A stretch of DNA of 64,000 bases, from NCBI GenBank assembly GCA_901472455.1, contig LR590464.1, positions 434,001-498,000 on the forward strand, given 5' to 3'. Below are positions 18,355-29,401 of the stretch, piece by piece. This DNA comes from Leclercia adecarboxylata (GTDB taxonomy: Bacteria; Pseudomonadota; Gammaproteobacteria; Enterobacterales; Enterobacteriaceae). The translations under genes and the position numbers were made by a program. The notes below the pieces were generated by a model, which saw nothing but the letters and a program-made list of their open reading frames with translations, did no database searches and was not told the DNA's origin. Position 1 is the stretch's first letter; each line of letters begins with the position of its first letter.

Positions 18355-19493
18355 ATGCATACCCGTAACCTGCTTGTCGCTTCACTCTCTTTACTTGCCA
18401 CCGCCGCTGTTGCCCAGACGCAGTACGCCTGGGGTAGGCACCTACAATCCCAACGGCGAAGGGCTGTACCGCTTCACCGTCGATCCGCAATCCGGCGTGC
18501 TCGCCAACAAAACCCTGGTGAGCAAACTGCCGAACGCCGCGCAATTGACCACCTCAAAGGATGGCAAAAACGCTCTATCTGGCAAGCGAAGTTGAGCAGG
18601 GCGTGGTGCAGGCGCTGCGCGTGGGCGATAACGGCGACCTGAGTGAGCTTAATCAGGTGGCTTCCGGTGGTGCAGGGCCGGTCTATCTCTCGCTGACGCC
18701 GAACGGCAAACATCTGCTGGTGGCGAACTACGTCAGTGGTTCGATTGCGGTTCTTCCGATCAACGCTGACGGCAGCCTGGGTGATGCCACGGACAAACAT
18801 CAGGATCAGGGTGATCCGGGTGCAGCAAAACCCGAGGCGGCCGCTGAAGGAAGTTTTGCCATCAGCGATCATAATGGCCCACATGCACACATGATCGCCG
18901 CCGATCCGAGCGGGAAATACGTATTTTCCACCGATCTGGGCCTGGATCGTATTTATCAGTACCGTTTTGACGATCAAGCCGGAAAGCTGATCCCGAACGA
19001 TCCGCCGTTTATCAGTGCCTCCTCGAAAGGGGCCGGGCCGCGCCATTTCGTCTTTACGCCCAAAGGCGATGCTCTGTGGCTGATTAACGAAGAGGCTTCT
19101 ACGCTGACCCATTACGTACTGGATAACAACGGCAGGTTGAAAGAGGGCAAAACGATCTCTGCCCTGCCAGCAGGTTATAAAGGCACCAGTTTTGCCGCCG
19201 GGCTGGCATTAAGTGCCGATGGTAAACAGTTGTATGTGGCTAACCGTTTGCATAACAGCATCGGGCACTTTACCGTAACAGCGGAGGGCACGCTGACGCA
19301 TCAGGACGATGTCTGGACGCGTGGCGATTACCCGCGCACCCTGACGCTGGATAAACAGGGGCGCTGGCTGTACGTCATGAACCAGCGCAGCGACAACATT
19401 ACCCGTTTCCGCGTGGCGCAGGACGGCAAGCTGAACGCCGAGCCAGACTATACGCCGGTCGGCAGCCCATCCCAGATGGTCATTTCACCCTAA
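18355..19493 (+). CDS. Exported lactonase-fold (6-phosphogluconolactonase/YbhE-like) protein (frame broken)
   Basis: Seven-bladed beta-propeller of the lactonase family, about 378 residues. The N-terminal signal peptide (HTRNLLVASLSLLATAAVA) sends it to the periplasm, unlike cytoplasmic Pgl. Propeller repeats are seen as PVYLSLTPNGKHLLVANYVS, HMIAADPSGKYVFSTDLGLD, RHFVFTPKGDALWLINEEAS, GLALSADGKQLYVANRLHNS and TLTLDKQGRWLYVMNQRSDN. One extra G near 18433 and one extra A near 18568 break the frame; removing them restores one protein. It may open a sugar-acid lactone outside the inner membrane before uptake by the DUF4310-4312 system. That link is inferred only from position. Confidence 0.8.
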
Positions 19494-19512
19494 GCTGTAA
19501 GAGGAAAACCCC

Positions 19513-21423
19513 GTGCGATTTCCCAACCAACGTTTGGCGCAACTTTTCGACCTGTTGCAAAACGAAACGCTGCCTCAGGACGAACTGGCGCAACGGTTGT
19601 CGGTATCCACGCGTACCGTCCGGGCTGACATTACCGCACTCAATGCGCTGCTGGCAGGAAACGGGGCGCAATTTATTCTCAGCCGCGGGAACGGCTATCA
19701 GCTGAAAATCGACGATCCGGCCCGCTATCAGCAGCTACAGGACTCCCACCCGCGGATGCTGCGTATTCCGCGTACCGGCCCGGAGCGGGTTCACTACCTG
19801 GTGGTGCGCTTTCTGACCTCCGCCTTCTCCCTCAAGCTGGAAGATCTGGCCGATGAGTGGTTTGTCAGCCGCGCCACGCTGCAAAGCGATATGGCGGAGG
19901 TGCGCGAGTGGTTCCATCGTTATCGCCTGACGCTGGAGACCCGCCCGCGCCACGGCATGAAGCTGTTTGGCAGTGAAATGGCGATCCGCGCCTGCCTGAC
20001 CGACCTGCTGTGGCAGCTGGCGCAGCAGGACAGCCTTAATCCGCTGGTGACGGAAGTGGCGCTCAACGCCGGCGTCCCGGAACAGCTCGCCGCCGTCCTG
20101 CATGAGACCTTTACCCGACACCATATTCGCCTCACCGATGAAGGTGAGTTGTTTTTACGCCTTTACGGCGCGGTGACGGTGCGGCGTATCAGCGAAGGTT
20201 ATCCGTTGCCGGAATTTAACGCCGAAGAGGTGGCGGAAAACGTGCGCGATGCCGCCCGGGATATTGCCAGCGCCATCGCCCGGCTGGCCGATAAGACGCT
20301 TTCGCCTGCGGAAGAGACCTGGCTGGGGGTACATATCGCCGCGCGCCAGGTGCAGGAGATCTCCCCAAGCGCCATCAACGCTGATGATGAAGAGGCGCTG
20401 GTGAACTACATTCTGCGCTACATCAACACCCACTTTAACTACAACCTGCTCGACGATAGCCAGCTACACGCGGATCTGCTGACCCACATAAAAACCATGA
20501 TCACCCGCGTGCGCTACCAGATCATGATCCCCAATCCGCTGCTGGATAACATCAAGCAGCACTACCCGATGGCGTGGGATATGACCCTCGCCGCGGTCTC
20601 CAGCTGGGGGAAATACACCCCCTATGTGATCAGCGAAAACGAGATCGGTTTTCTGGTGCTGCACATCGGCGTGGGACTGGAGCGGCACTACAACATTGGC
20701 TATCAGCGCCAGCCGCGGGTGATGCTGGTCTGCGACGCGGGCAACGCGATGGTACGGATGATCGAGGCGGTGTTGCAGCGTAAGTACCCGCAAATCGAGG
20801 TGACGCGCACCCTGACGCTGCGGGAGTACGAGCAGTGCGAGAACATTAGCGAAGATTTTGTCATTTCCACCGCGCGGATCGCGGAGAAAGCCAAGCCGGT
20901 GGTGCTGATCGCCCCGTTCCCGACCGACTACCAGCTCGAGCAGATCGGCAAGCTGGTGCTGGTGGACCGAACGCGTCCGTGGATGCTGGAGAAGTTCTTC
21001 GACGCCAGCCATTTCCGCGTCATCGATCGCCCCATTGACCAGCAAACGCTGTTCCGGGAGCTGTGCGGCCAGTTGCAGGAGGAGGGGTTTGTTGACGCGG
21101 AGTTTCTCGACTCGGTGGTGGAACGTGAAGCCATCGTCAGCACCCTACTCGGCGACGGCATCGCGCTGCCGCACTCCCTCGGGTTGCTGGCGCAAAAAAC
21201 CGTGGTCTATACCGTGCTCGCCCCGCACGGCATTCAGTGGGGCGACGACACCGCGCACGTGATCTTCCTGCTCGCCATCAGCAAAAGCGAGTATGAAGAG
21301 GCGATGGCCATCTACGATATTTTCGTCACCTTCCTGCGTGAGCGGGCGATGACCCGGCTGTGCGGTTGCAGCGACTTTGCCGGGTTTAAAACCGTGGCGA
21401 TGGAGTGTTTGAGCCGATTTTAA
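19513..21423 (+). CDS. BglG/LicR-type transcriptional regulator with PRDs, EIIB and EIIA domains
   Basis: Intact 636-residue multi-domain activator. Residues about 1-60: helix-turn-helix (QDELAQRLSVSTRTVRADI). About 85-150: second helix-turn-helix (LEDLADEWFVSRATLQSDMA). About 175-400: two PTS regulation domains with conserved His (VHIAARQ, LVLHIGVGLERH). About 410-495: EIIB-like with VMLVCDAGNAMVRM (Cys at the phosphorylation site). About 500-636: EIIA-like with IALPHSLG (His). This is the LicR/MtlR layout, which binds DNA and is tuned by PTS phosphorylation, although no classical PTS permease is encoded nearby. The start is GTG 19513, 19 bp after the lactonase gene. It ends one base from the convergent nrdG. 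Confidence 0.9.
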   Translation: MRFPNQRLAQLFDLLQNETLPQDELAQRLSVSTRTVRADITALNALLAGNGAQFILSRGNGYQLKIDDPARYQQLQDSHPRMLRIPRTGPERVHYLVVRFLTSAFSLKLEDLADEWFVSRATLQSDMAEVREWFHRYRLTLETRPRHGMKLFGSEMAIRACLTDLLWQLAQQDSLNPLVTEVALNAGVPEQLAAVLHETFTRHHIRLTDEGELFLRLYGAVTVRRISEGYPLPEFNAEEVAENVRDAARDIASAIARLADKTLSPAEETWLGVHIAARQVQEISPSAINADDEEALVNYILRYINTHFNYNLLDDSQLHADLLTHIKTMITRVRYQIMIPNPLLDNIKQHYPMAWDMTLAAVSSWGKYTPYVISENEIGFLVLHIGVGLERHYNIGYQRQPRVMLVCDAGNAMVRMIEAVLQRKYPQIEVTRTLTLREYEQCENISEDFVISTARIAEKAKPVVLIAPFPTDYQLEQIGKLVLVDRTRPWMLEKFFDASHFRVIDRPIDQQTLFRELCGQLQEEGFVDAEFLDSVVEREAIVSTLLGDGIALPHSLGLLAQKTVVYTVLAPHGIQWGDDTAHVIFLLAISKSEYEEAMAIYDIFVTFLRERAMTRLCGCSDFAGFKTVAMECLSRF

Positions 21424-21424
21424 A

Positions 21425-21889
21425 TTAACGTAACTGATGCACCACCTGATTACTGCTGCCGCGCCAGATAAGCATCGGATCTTTCAGATCCTGCACAAAT
21501 TTGCCGTCGATCAGCACGTTGATCAGGTCCACCACCTGCATCTGAGCGTCGTTTAATTCATCCAGTTTGTAGCCGGTCCACACCCAGATATCCTTTCCCA
21601 CACACTCGGCGCGAATGCGCTGCACCAGCTTCAGAATATCCGGGACGTTTTGCGGATGCAGGGGATCGCCGCCGGAGAGGGAGATCCCCTGGCGTTTAAT
21701 GCGTGTGTCGTTGAGATCGTCGATGATCCGCTGCTCCATCTCTGCGGTAAACGGCATCCCGGAGTTCAGCCGCCAGGTGCTCTTGTTGTAGCAGCCGGGG
21801 CATTCGTGAATGCAGCCAGAGACAAACAGAGTGCAACGGGTGCCAGGGCCGTTGACGATGTCGACGGGATAGTACTGATGATAATTCAT
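21425..21889 (-). CDS. nrdG: Anaerobic ribonucleotide reductase activating protein
   Basis: Radical-SAM activase that installs the glycyl radical on NrdD using S-adenosylmethionine and a [4Fe-4S] cluster. The cluster motif CxxxCxxC is at residues 26, 30 and 33 (SGCIHECPGC). SGGDPL is the SAM-binding GGE-like motif. Intact at 154 residues, as in E. coli. It is separated from nrdD by 385 bp of repeats, although the two genes normally lie close together in one operon. Confidence 0.96.
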   Translation of the reverse strand: MNYHQYYPVDIVNGPGTRCTLFVSGCIHECPGCYNKSTWRLNSGMPFTAEMEQRIIDDLNDTRIKRQGISLSGGDPLHPQNVPDILKLVQRIRAECVGKDIWVWTGYKLDELNDAQMQVVDLINVLIDGKFVQDLKDPMLIWRGSSNQVVHQLR

Positions 21890-21893
21890 TTTC

Positions 21894-22256
21894 GCTTCTC
21901 AATTGGCGCCATGACTACGTTGGCTGCCCTCGTTCACCCGGGTCACTTACTGATGTAAGCTCCCGGGATTCGCTCCAACTTGCCGCCTTGTCTGCAGTGC
22001 TGTGCGAAAGCATTGCTTCTCAATTGACGCCATAAGTACGTTGGCTGCCCTCGCTCACACGGGTCACTGATTAATGTAAGCTCCAGGGGATGACTCACTT
22101 GCCGCCTTGTCCGGGCATCAGGTGCTTTGCGAAAACCAGGTTCAGGCTTACAATGTGTTCGATCGATCCCCTTCTTTTGCGAAAACCAGGTCCAGGCTTA
22201 ACAATGTGCTCGATCGATCCCCTCTCCCCTGAGGGGAGAGGGTTAGGGTGAGGGGA
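21894..22256. repeat. Stacked intergenic repeats between nrdD and nrdG
   Basis: Two tandem copies of about 121 bp begin at 21894 and 22015 (CTTCTCAATTG, GTTGGCTGCCCTCG, GTCACT, ATGTAAGCTCC, CTTGCCGCCTTGTC). Two tandem copies of about 47 bp follow (GCGAAAACCAGGT, AGGCTTA, TCGATCGATCCCC), then one CCCTCTCCCC hairpin ending at 22256. The whole nrdD-nrdG gap is repeat sequence; there is no gene in it. Confidence 0.85.
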
Positions 22257-22274
22257 AAAACCCTGCGCAGAACT

Positions 22275-24414
<2,140 letters not shown>

Positions 24415-24582
24415 GATCACTCCATTCATCTATTTATAACTACAGGTTATCCACAGAGTCAGGGAAAAGGGTCGGGGCCGTAACTGCCGACACGCGCGCG
24501 ATTTCTCCTGATATCGACCCTTTTTATCCACAATTTTAAGCAGGCGTGGTTTGCATCGTCTTGTGGCAATAATAGACGATAA

Positions 24583-24639
24583 ATACAACATCTTGGGTCG
24601 GCGAGCATTCTAAGTTCTATATATAGTGATTTGCATCAA
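24583..24639 (-). promoter_or_regulatory. Paired NrdR boxes and FNR box of the nrdD promoter
   Basis: 24583-24598 (ATACAACATCTTGGGT) and 24614-24629 (GTTCTATATATAGTGA) each match 12 of 16 positions of the NrdR consensus ACACWATATWTWGTGT. They start 31 bp apart, three helical turns, as NrdR requires. On the minus strand TTGATGCAAATCAC (24626-24639) is a near-perfect FNR site (TTGAT-N4-ATCAA) overlapping the second box. Together they predict dNTP-sensing repression and anaerobic activation. Confidence 0.75.
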
Positions 24640-24751
24640 ACAAGTTTGCGATTTATTTGATTCAGGACAAGGTAAAAAACAGAGTGTACAGATGACGGGG
24701 CGATCCGGGGGTTTGTAAATTATTCAAGTACTAATCTGGTGATTTTGCATC

Positions 24752-24789
24752 AAAAAAAGCGTGCGCCGGGCAACCGTGCGGTGCCCGGC
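24752..24789 (-). terminator. Terminator after treC
   Basis: On the minus strand GCCGGGCA and TGCCCGGC form a strong hairpin, followed four bases later by seven T. It lies just after the treC stop. Bases 24640-24751 hold promoter sequence of nrdD and no gene. Confidence 0.75.
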
Positions 24790-24797
24790 GGATAACG

Positions 24798-26457
24798 TCA
24801 GGCCTGTAACCACCATACCGCCTCAAACGGCCTCAGGGTCATAGCGGCAGGCTGGGGCGAGACTTCGCTGTAGTTGCTCATTACCACCTCCCAGTTGCCT
24901 TCCACCCCCTGCGGATGCCACGGCTGGCACTCGCGGCTCAGGCTGGCAACCACCATCAGCGTCTGGCCCTGCCACTGGCGGCGATAGCACCACAGCGACG
25001 GGTGATCCGGGAGCAGATCCTGATAATCCCCCCAGGTCAGTACCGGCAGGGTTTTACGCAGTTGGATCAACGCCTGGTAGGCGTAAAACACCGAGTCGGG
25101 ATCGGCCAGCGCCGCCTCGACGTTGATTGCTTCCGCGTTATTCCCCAGGGCGATCCACGGCTCGCCGGTAGTGAACCCGGCATGGGCCGAGGCATCCCAC
25201 TGCATAGGCGTGCGGCTGTTGTCGCGGGACTTACTCGCGAGGATCGCCAGCAGCTCGTCGGCATCCCGCCCCTGCGTACGCAGCTCGGCGAACATGTTGT
25301 GGCTCTCCACGTCGCGGTAGTCGGTAATGCGGCTAAAGTGCGGGTTGGTCATGCCAATCTCTTCACCCTGGTAGACGTAAGGCGTGCCCTGCATGCCGTG
25401 CAGCACCATCGCCAGCATCTTCGCCGCCGGAACGCGGTACTCCCCCTCGTCGCCAAAACGCGAGACGATACGCGGCTGATCGTGGTTACACCAGAACAGC
25501 GCATTCCAGGCTTTATTGTGCATACCCTCCTGCCAGTGGCTGAAGAGGGCCTTCAGCGCTACAAAATCCGGTTTGGCCAGCGTCCACTTCTCGCCGTTGG
25601 GGTAATCCACCTTCAGATGGTGGAAATTAAAGGTCATCGACAGCTCACGCCCGTCGAGCGCCGCGTACTGCTGACAGTGCGCCAGGTGAGTAGAGGACAT
25701 CTCGCCCACCGTCATCAGGTTGCGCGGGGTAAAGACGTCGCGGCTCATCTCCTGCATATAGTCGTGAATGTGCGGCCCGTCGGTGTAAAAGCGGCGGCCA
25801 TCGCCGATCTCATCGTCGGGGAAATCCTGGTCTTTCGACACCAGGTTAATCACGTCGAGACGCAGGCCGTCCACGCCGCGATCGGCCCAGAATTCGCACA
25901 CCTTTTTCAGCTCGGCGCGCACCTGCGGGTTTTCCCAGTTCAGGTCTGCCTGCTCCGGGGCAAACAGGTGCAGATAGTACTGCTCGCTTTCGGCATGCCA
26001 GCGCCAGGCGTTACCGCCAAACTTGGAGCGCCAGTTGTTCGGCAGCTGCTCCGGGGTACCGTCGCGCCAGATATAGAACTCGCGGTATGGACTCTCTTTA
26101 TTAAGCGACTCACGGAACCACGCATGCTGGGTGGAGGTGTGGTTAAACACCATATCCAGCACGATGCGGATCCCGCGTTTATGGGCCTCGGCCACCAGCC
26201 CGTCAAAATCATCCAGCGTGCCGTAGGCCGGATCGATGCTGATGTAGTTCGCCACATCGTAGCCGTTATCCACCTGCGGGGGAGATATAGAACGGCGTCA
26301 GCCAGATGGCGTCGATACCGAGGGGTGCTGAGGTAGTCGAGACGCGAGGTCACGCCGCGTAAGTCGCCGGTGCCACGCCCGGGTGGTGTCCTGAAAGCTC
26401 TTCGGGGTAGATCTGATAGATGACGCCGTTTTGCCACCAATGAGGAAGGGTATTCAT
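24798..26457 (-). CDS. treC: Trehalose-6-phosphate hydrolase (frame broken)
   Basis: Cytoplasmic GH13 enzyme that cleaves trehalose 6-phosphate to glucose and glucose 6-phosphate. Start at 26457 (MNTLPHWWQNGVIYQIYP). Several indels between about 26270 and 26400 scramble residues 20-60; from VDNGYDVANYISID on, the frame is clean. Catalytic-core motifs are DMVFNHTS, GLRLDVINL (nucleophile Asp), MTVGEMSS (acid/base Glu) and WCNHDQPR. Corrected length about 550 residues. Second gene of the tre operon, 48 bp after treB. Confidence 0.94.
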
Positions 26458-26505
26458 CTTGCGTTCCTGCAAATGCGAAGGGGCGCAACGGCGCCCCGAA
26501 AAAAA

Positions 26506-27940
26506 TTAAACAATCTGTAACGCGCCCTGACGGAATTTGCGCTGGTAGATCACGGTGGTCAGTGCCATCGGTACGATAATCGCAATGGCCATCGCCAGGG
26601 GAGAACACCTGCCAGTAGGCCCGGCTGGATGGGAGAGGATACCCGGCAGGCCGCCGACACCAATGCCGTTAGCCATCACGCTGTTCAGGCCGCACAGCAG
26701 GCCCGCCAGCCCGGAGCCGATCATGGCGCACAGCATCGGGAAGCGGTATTTCAGGTTGATGCCATACATCGCCGGTTCGGTGACCCCGAGGTAGGCGGAG
26801 ATCGCCGCCGGAACCGAGATTTCACGTTCGTTATGCTTCCGGCTGACGATGATGATGCCGGTAACCGCCGAGGCCTGGGCAATGTTCGACAGGGGCGATG
26901 AGCGGCCATACCGGGGTGCCGCCGAGGGCTCTGGATCATCTGCATATCAATCGCCAGGGGTGGTCTGATGCACGCCGGTGATCACCAGCGGGGCATACAG
27001 GAAGCCAAACAGCGCGGCACCAATCGGGGGCGAAGCTGCCGGTCATCAGGTGGCGCACCGCGTAGGCCACGCCGTCACCGATCATGCGGCCAAACGGACC
27101 GATAAAGGCGTGGGCGAGGAACACCGCGAGGATCAGGGGAGCACACCGGCACCACCACCAGATAGAGGTAGTCCGGCACCATGCGCTTCAGGCGGGTCTC
27201 AATCATCCCCAGCGCCAGACCGGCCAGCAGGGCCGGGATCACCTGGGCCTGATAGCCAACTTTGGCGATAGTGAACAGGCCGAAGTTCCACACTTCAGGT
27301 ACCTGCTGCCCAAGTAAGTAAGCGTTCATTAACTGCGGAGAGACCAGCGTTACGCCCAGTACGATACCCAGAATCGGCGTACCGCCCATTTTGCGCACCG
27401 CCGACCAGCAGATCCCCACCGGCAGATAGAAGAAGATCGCCTCGCCAATCAGCCACAGGGAAGTCATAGATTGCTTTGCAGGGCCGGATACATCTGGGCC
27501 AGGGTTTTGCCGCCGCTCATCGGCCACATCGCCAATCACGTTACGGAAGCCGAGGATTAAGCCCCCGCTGATCAGCGCAGGCAGAAGCGGGAAGAAGATC
27601 TCCGCGAAATGTGAAATGAGCTGTTCATGCCATTTCATGTTCTGGCGCGCGGCTTTTTTGGCCTGCTCTTTATCCGCCGACGAGTGGCCGGTGGTGGCCA
27701 GCAGCGCCTTATAGTAATCACCCACGTCGGTGCCGATCACTACCTGGAACTGGCCCGCATTGGTAAAGCAGCCTTTCACCATCGGACAGCTCCTCGATGG
27801 CTTTGGGATTCGCTTTTGGCCGGGTCGTTTAGCACAAAGCGCAGGCGGGTGATGCAGTGGCTGACCGTGGCGATGTTGTCACGTCCGCCAACCAGCACGA
27901 TTAACTGGTCGATATCCGTTTGTTTTACTTTGCTCATCAT
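26506..27940 (-). CDS. treB: PTS trehalose-specific EIIBC component (frame broken)
   Basis: Inner-membrane phosphotransferase permease that imports trehalose as trehalose 6-phosphate. Start 27940 (MMSKVKQTDIDQLI). The N-terminal EIIB domain has the phospho-Cys region around ATVSHCITRLRFVL. The EIIC part shows NMKWHEQLISHFAEIFFPLL, GEAIFFYLPVGICWSAVRKM, GTPILGIVLGVTLVSPQLMN and MYGINLKYRFPMLCAMIGSG. It is interrupted by about ten inserted bases, mostly G in G-runs (for example near 26602, 26635, 26895, 26957, 27025, 27137, 27470, 27780). Corrected length about 473 residues. It lacks its own EIIA, as in E. coli, where glucose EIIA serves. Confidence 0.93.
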
Positions 27941-28012
27941 GAAACCTCATGACAGATGGTAGGGGGTTATGGACTGGTGGCAAGCCTACTCTGAACCGGT
28001 AATAACGAAAAT

Positions 28013-28024
28013 GGGAACGTTCCC
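28013..28024. promoter_or_regulatory. TreR operator upstream of treB
   Basis: GGGAACGTTCCC is a perfect palindrome between treR and treB, of the LacI-family operator type bound by TreR. Confidence 0.75.
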
Positions 28025-28063
28025 GAAACCGGGCGAGGATCACAATAAAGCGTCTTTTAACGC

Positions 28064-29011
28064 TCAGGAGAGGGTGGCGGGAATGACGATCTGGCGAGGT
28101 TCGCTGCGGCCGTTGATCTGCTCAATCAACTGCATAGCGGTCTGGCGGCCGGATTCGGCGTAGCCAGGATCGACGGTGATGATCTCCGGGTGAAGAAACT
28201 TCATCAGCGGTGTGTTACCCACGCTCGCCAGCTGCAGGCTGTCGAGGCGCTGTTCTTGTAAGTACTTACTTGCGCCAAGAGCCAGCGTATCCGTGGCACA
28301 GACCAGGGCAGTCGTCTGTGGGGTCAGCACGTCAGCCACCTTTTCATAGCCCTGTTTCATCCCAAGACCGGGTAACGCAGCCACGGCAGGCAACGCATAC
28401 TTTTTGCAGAATTCCAGATAGGCATTGTGGCGGCGCTGGCCGGTGGTGACGTCGCTGTGCGGCACGCCGAGATAGCTGATATGGCGATGGCCGCTGTCAT
28501 ACAGACGCTGCATCAGAATGCGGATCGCCCCTTCATCGTCGTAGCATACGGAGGCAAAACCGCGGGCATCGCGCGCCAGCAACACCAGCGACGACTGCCA
28601 CGGCGTGAGCATCTGCTCGTTAAGGCCGGTGAAGCCAAACAGCACCACACCGTCGATGTTGCGGCGTTTCAGCATCCCGAGATGCTCTTCCACCATCTGC
28701 GGCGAGAACTTGCTCTCCATCATGATCGGATCGTAACCCTGTTCGTAGAAGACGGGCAGCATGGTCTGCACGGCAAGGTTTTCCGAGAGCGAATCCAGAC
28801 GGGTGACCATGATCGCCACCACTTTGTCGCTCTGCCCCCGCATGGCGCGCGCCGAGCGCGACGGGGAGAAGCCGTGCTGATTCATTACCGCCTCGACGCG
28901 TTCGCGGGTGCGTTCGCTGACACCACTTTCGTTGTTCAGCACCCGTGAGACGGTGGATTTACCCACGCCGCTCAGACGCGCGATGTCTTTAATGGTGAGG
29001 CGGTTCTGCAT
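28064..29011 (-). CDS. treR: Trehalose operon repressor
   Basis: LacI-family repressor, inactivated by trehalose 6-phosphate. Start chosen at 29011 (MQNRLTIKDIARLSGVGKST), as in E. coli; an upstream in-frame extension to 29077 has no support. Helix-turn-helix and hinge at residues about 5-60, then a periplasmic-binding-protein-like effector domain (SLVLLARDARGFASVCYDDE, TALVCATDTLALGASKYLQE). Intact at 315 residues. Codirectional with treBC, with its own short gap containing the operator. Confidence 0.96.
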   Translation of the reverse strand: MQNRLTIKDIARLSGVGKSTVSRVLNNESGVSERTRERVEAVMNQHGFSPSRSARAMRGQSDKVVAIMVTRLDSLSENLAVQTMLPVFYEQGYDPIMMESKFSPQMVEEHLGMLKRRNIDGVVLFGFTGLNEQMLTPWQSSLVLLARDARGFASVCYDDEGAIRILMQRLYDSGHRHISYLGVPHSDVTTGQRRHNAYLEFCKKYALPAVAALPGLGMKQGYEKVADVLTPQTTALVCATDTLALGASKYLQEQRLDSLQLASVGNTPLMKFLHPEIITVDPGYAESGRQTAMQLIEQINGRSEPRQIVIPATLS

Positions 29012-29089
29012 GCTTTCATTCCTGTAACGCATTGATGAAATAATCAATAAGCCTAAATCGGGGGTCCGGTTCCGCAATGAGCAAAGTCT

Positions 29090-29124
29090 GGTTTACGTTT
29101 GGTTTAATGCCTGGGCGCTATCAT
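29090..29124 (+). promoter_or_regulatory. PhoP box and -10 element of mgtA
   Basis: GGTTTA-N5-GGTTTA at 29090-29106 is a canonical PhoP box, and TATCAT at 29119-29124 lies 12 bp further as the -10. This is the low-Mg-induced promoter layout of mgtA. Confidence 0.85.
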
Positions 29125-29129
29125 ACCGC

Positions 29130-29401
29130 CCGAATAGTCACAAACGGTACGGCTAAAACACTATACTGCGCGCCGACTTACCTTTTTTTACTTACCGGAG
29201 GCGATATGGATCCCGATCCCACCCCTCTCCCGCGAGGGAGAACCCTTTCTTTCCGGTAAGCCTGTTCTCACTGTCTTACCGGATGCGTAAGGCAGTGACG
29301 TTATTCAACGTTCCTGCATAACTGATACCGCCGCTCAGGCGTGGCTTTGTCACGTCTGAAGGCAAGACTGCGCCCGTCTTCACGGGTGCGGGGGACGTGT
29401 T
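29130..29401 (+). promoter_or_regulatory. mgtA 5' leader (Mg-responsive attenuator)
   Basis: About 270 nt separate the PhoP-driven promoter from mgtA and contain mgtL. Stems such as GCAAGACTGCGCCCGTC and TTCACGGGTGCGGG, and inverted segments around CTTTCCGGTAAG, can alternate. It is expected to be the Mg-sensing leader known from Salmonella. No other gene is seen between treR and mgtA. Confidence 0.65.
29206..29259 (+). CDS. mgtL: MgtL leader peptide
   Basis: A 17-codon frame reading MDPDPTPLPRGRTLSFR, matching enterobacterial MgtL with its Asp-Pro repeat. Ribosome stalling at this acidic/proline stretch in low Mg, or at low proline charging, controls transcription into mgtA. GGAGG lies just upstream of the ATG. 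Confidence 0.9.
   Translation: MDPDPTPLPRGRTLSFR

Noticed and set aside
24915-26336. 473-codon plus-strand frame opposite treC
   Set aside because: Antisense to a clear GH13 enzyme; long antisense frames are expected in GC-rich DNA.
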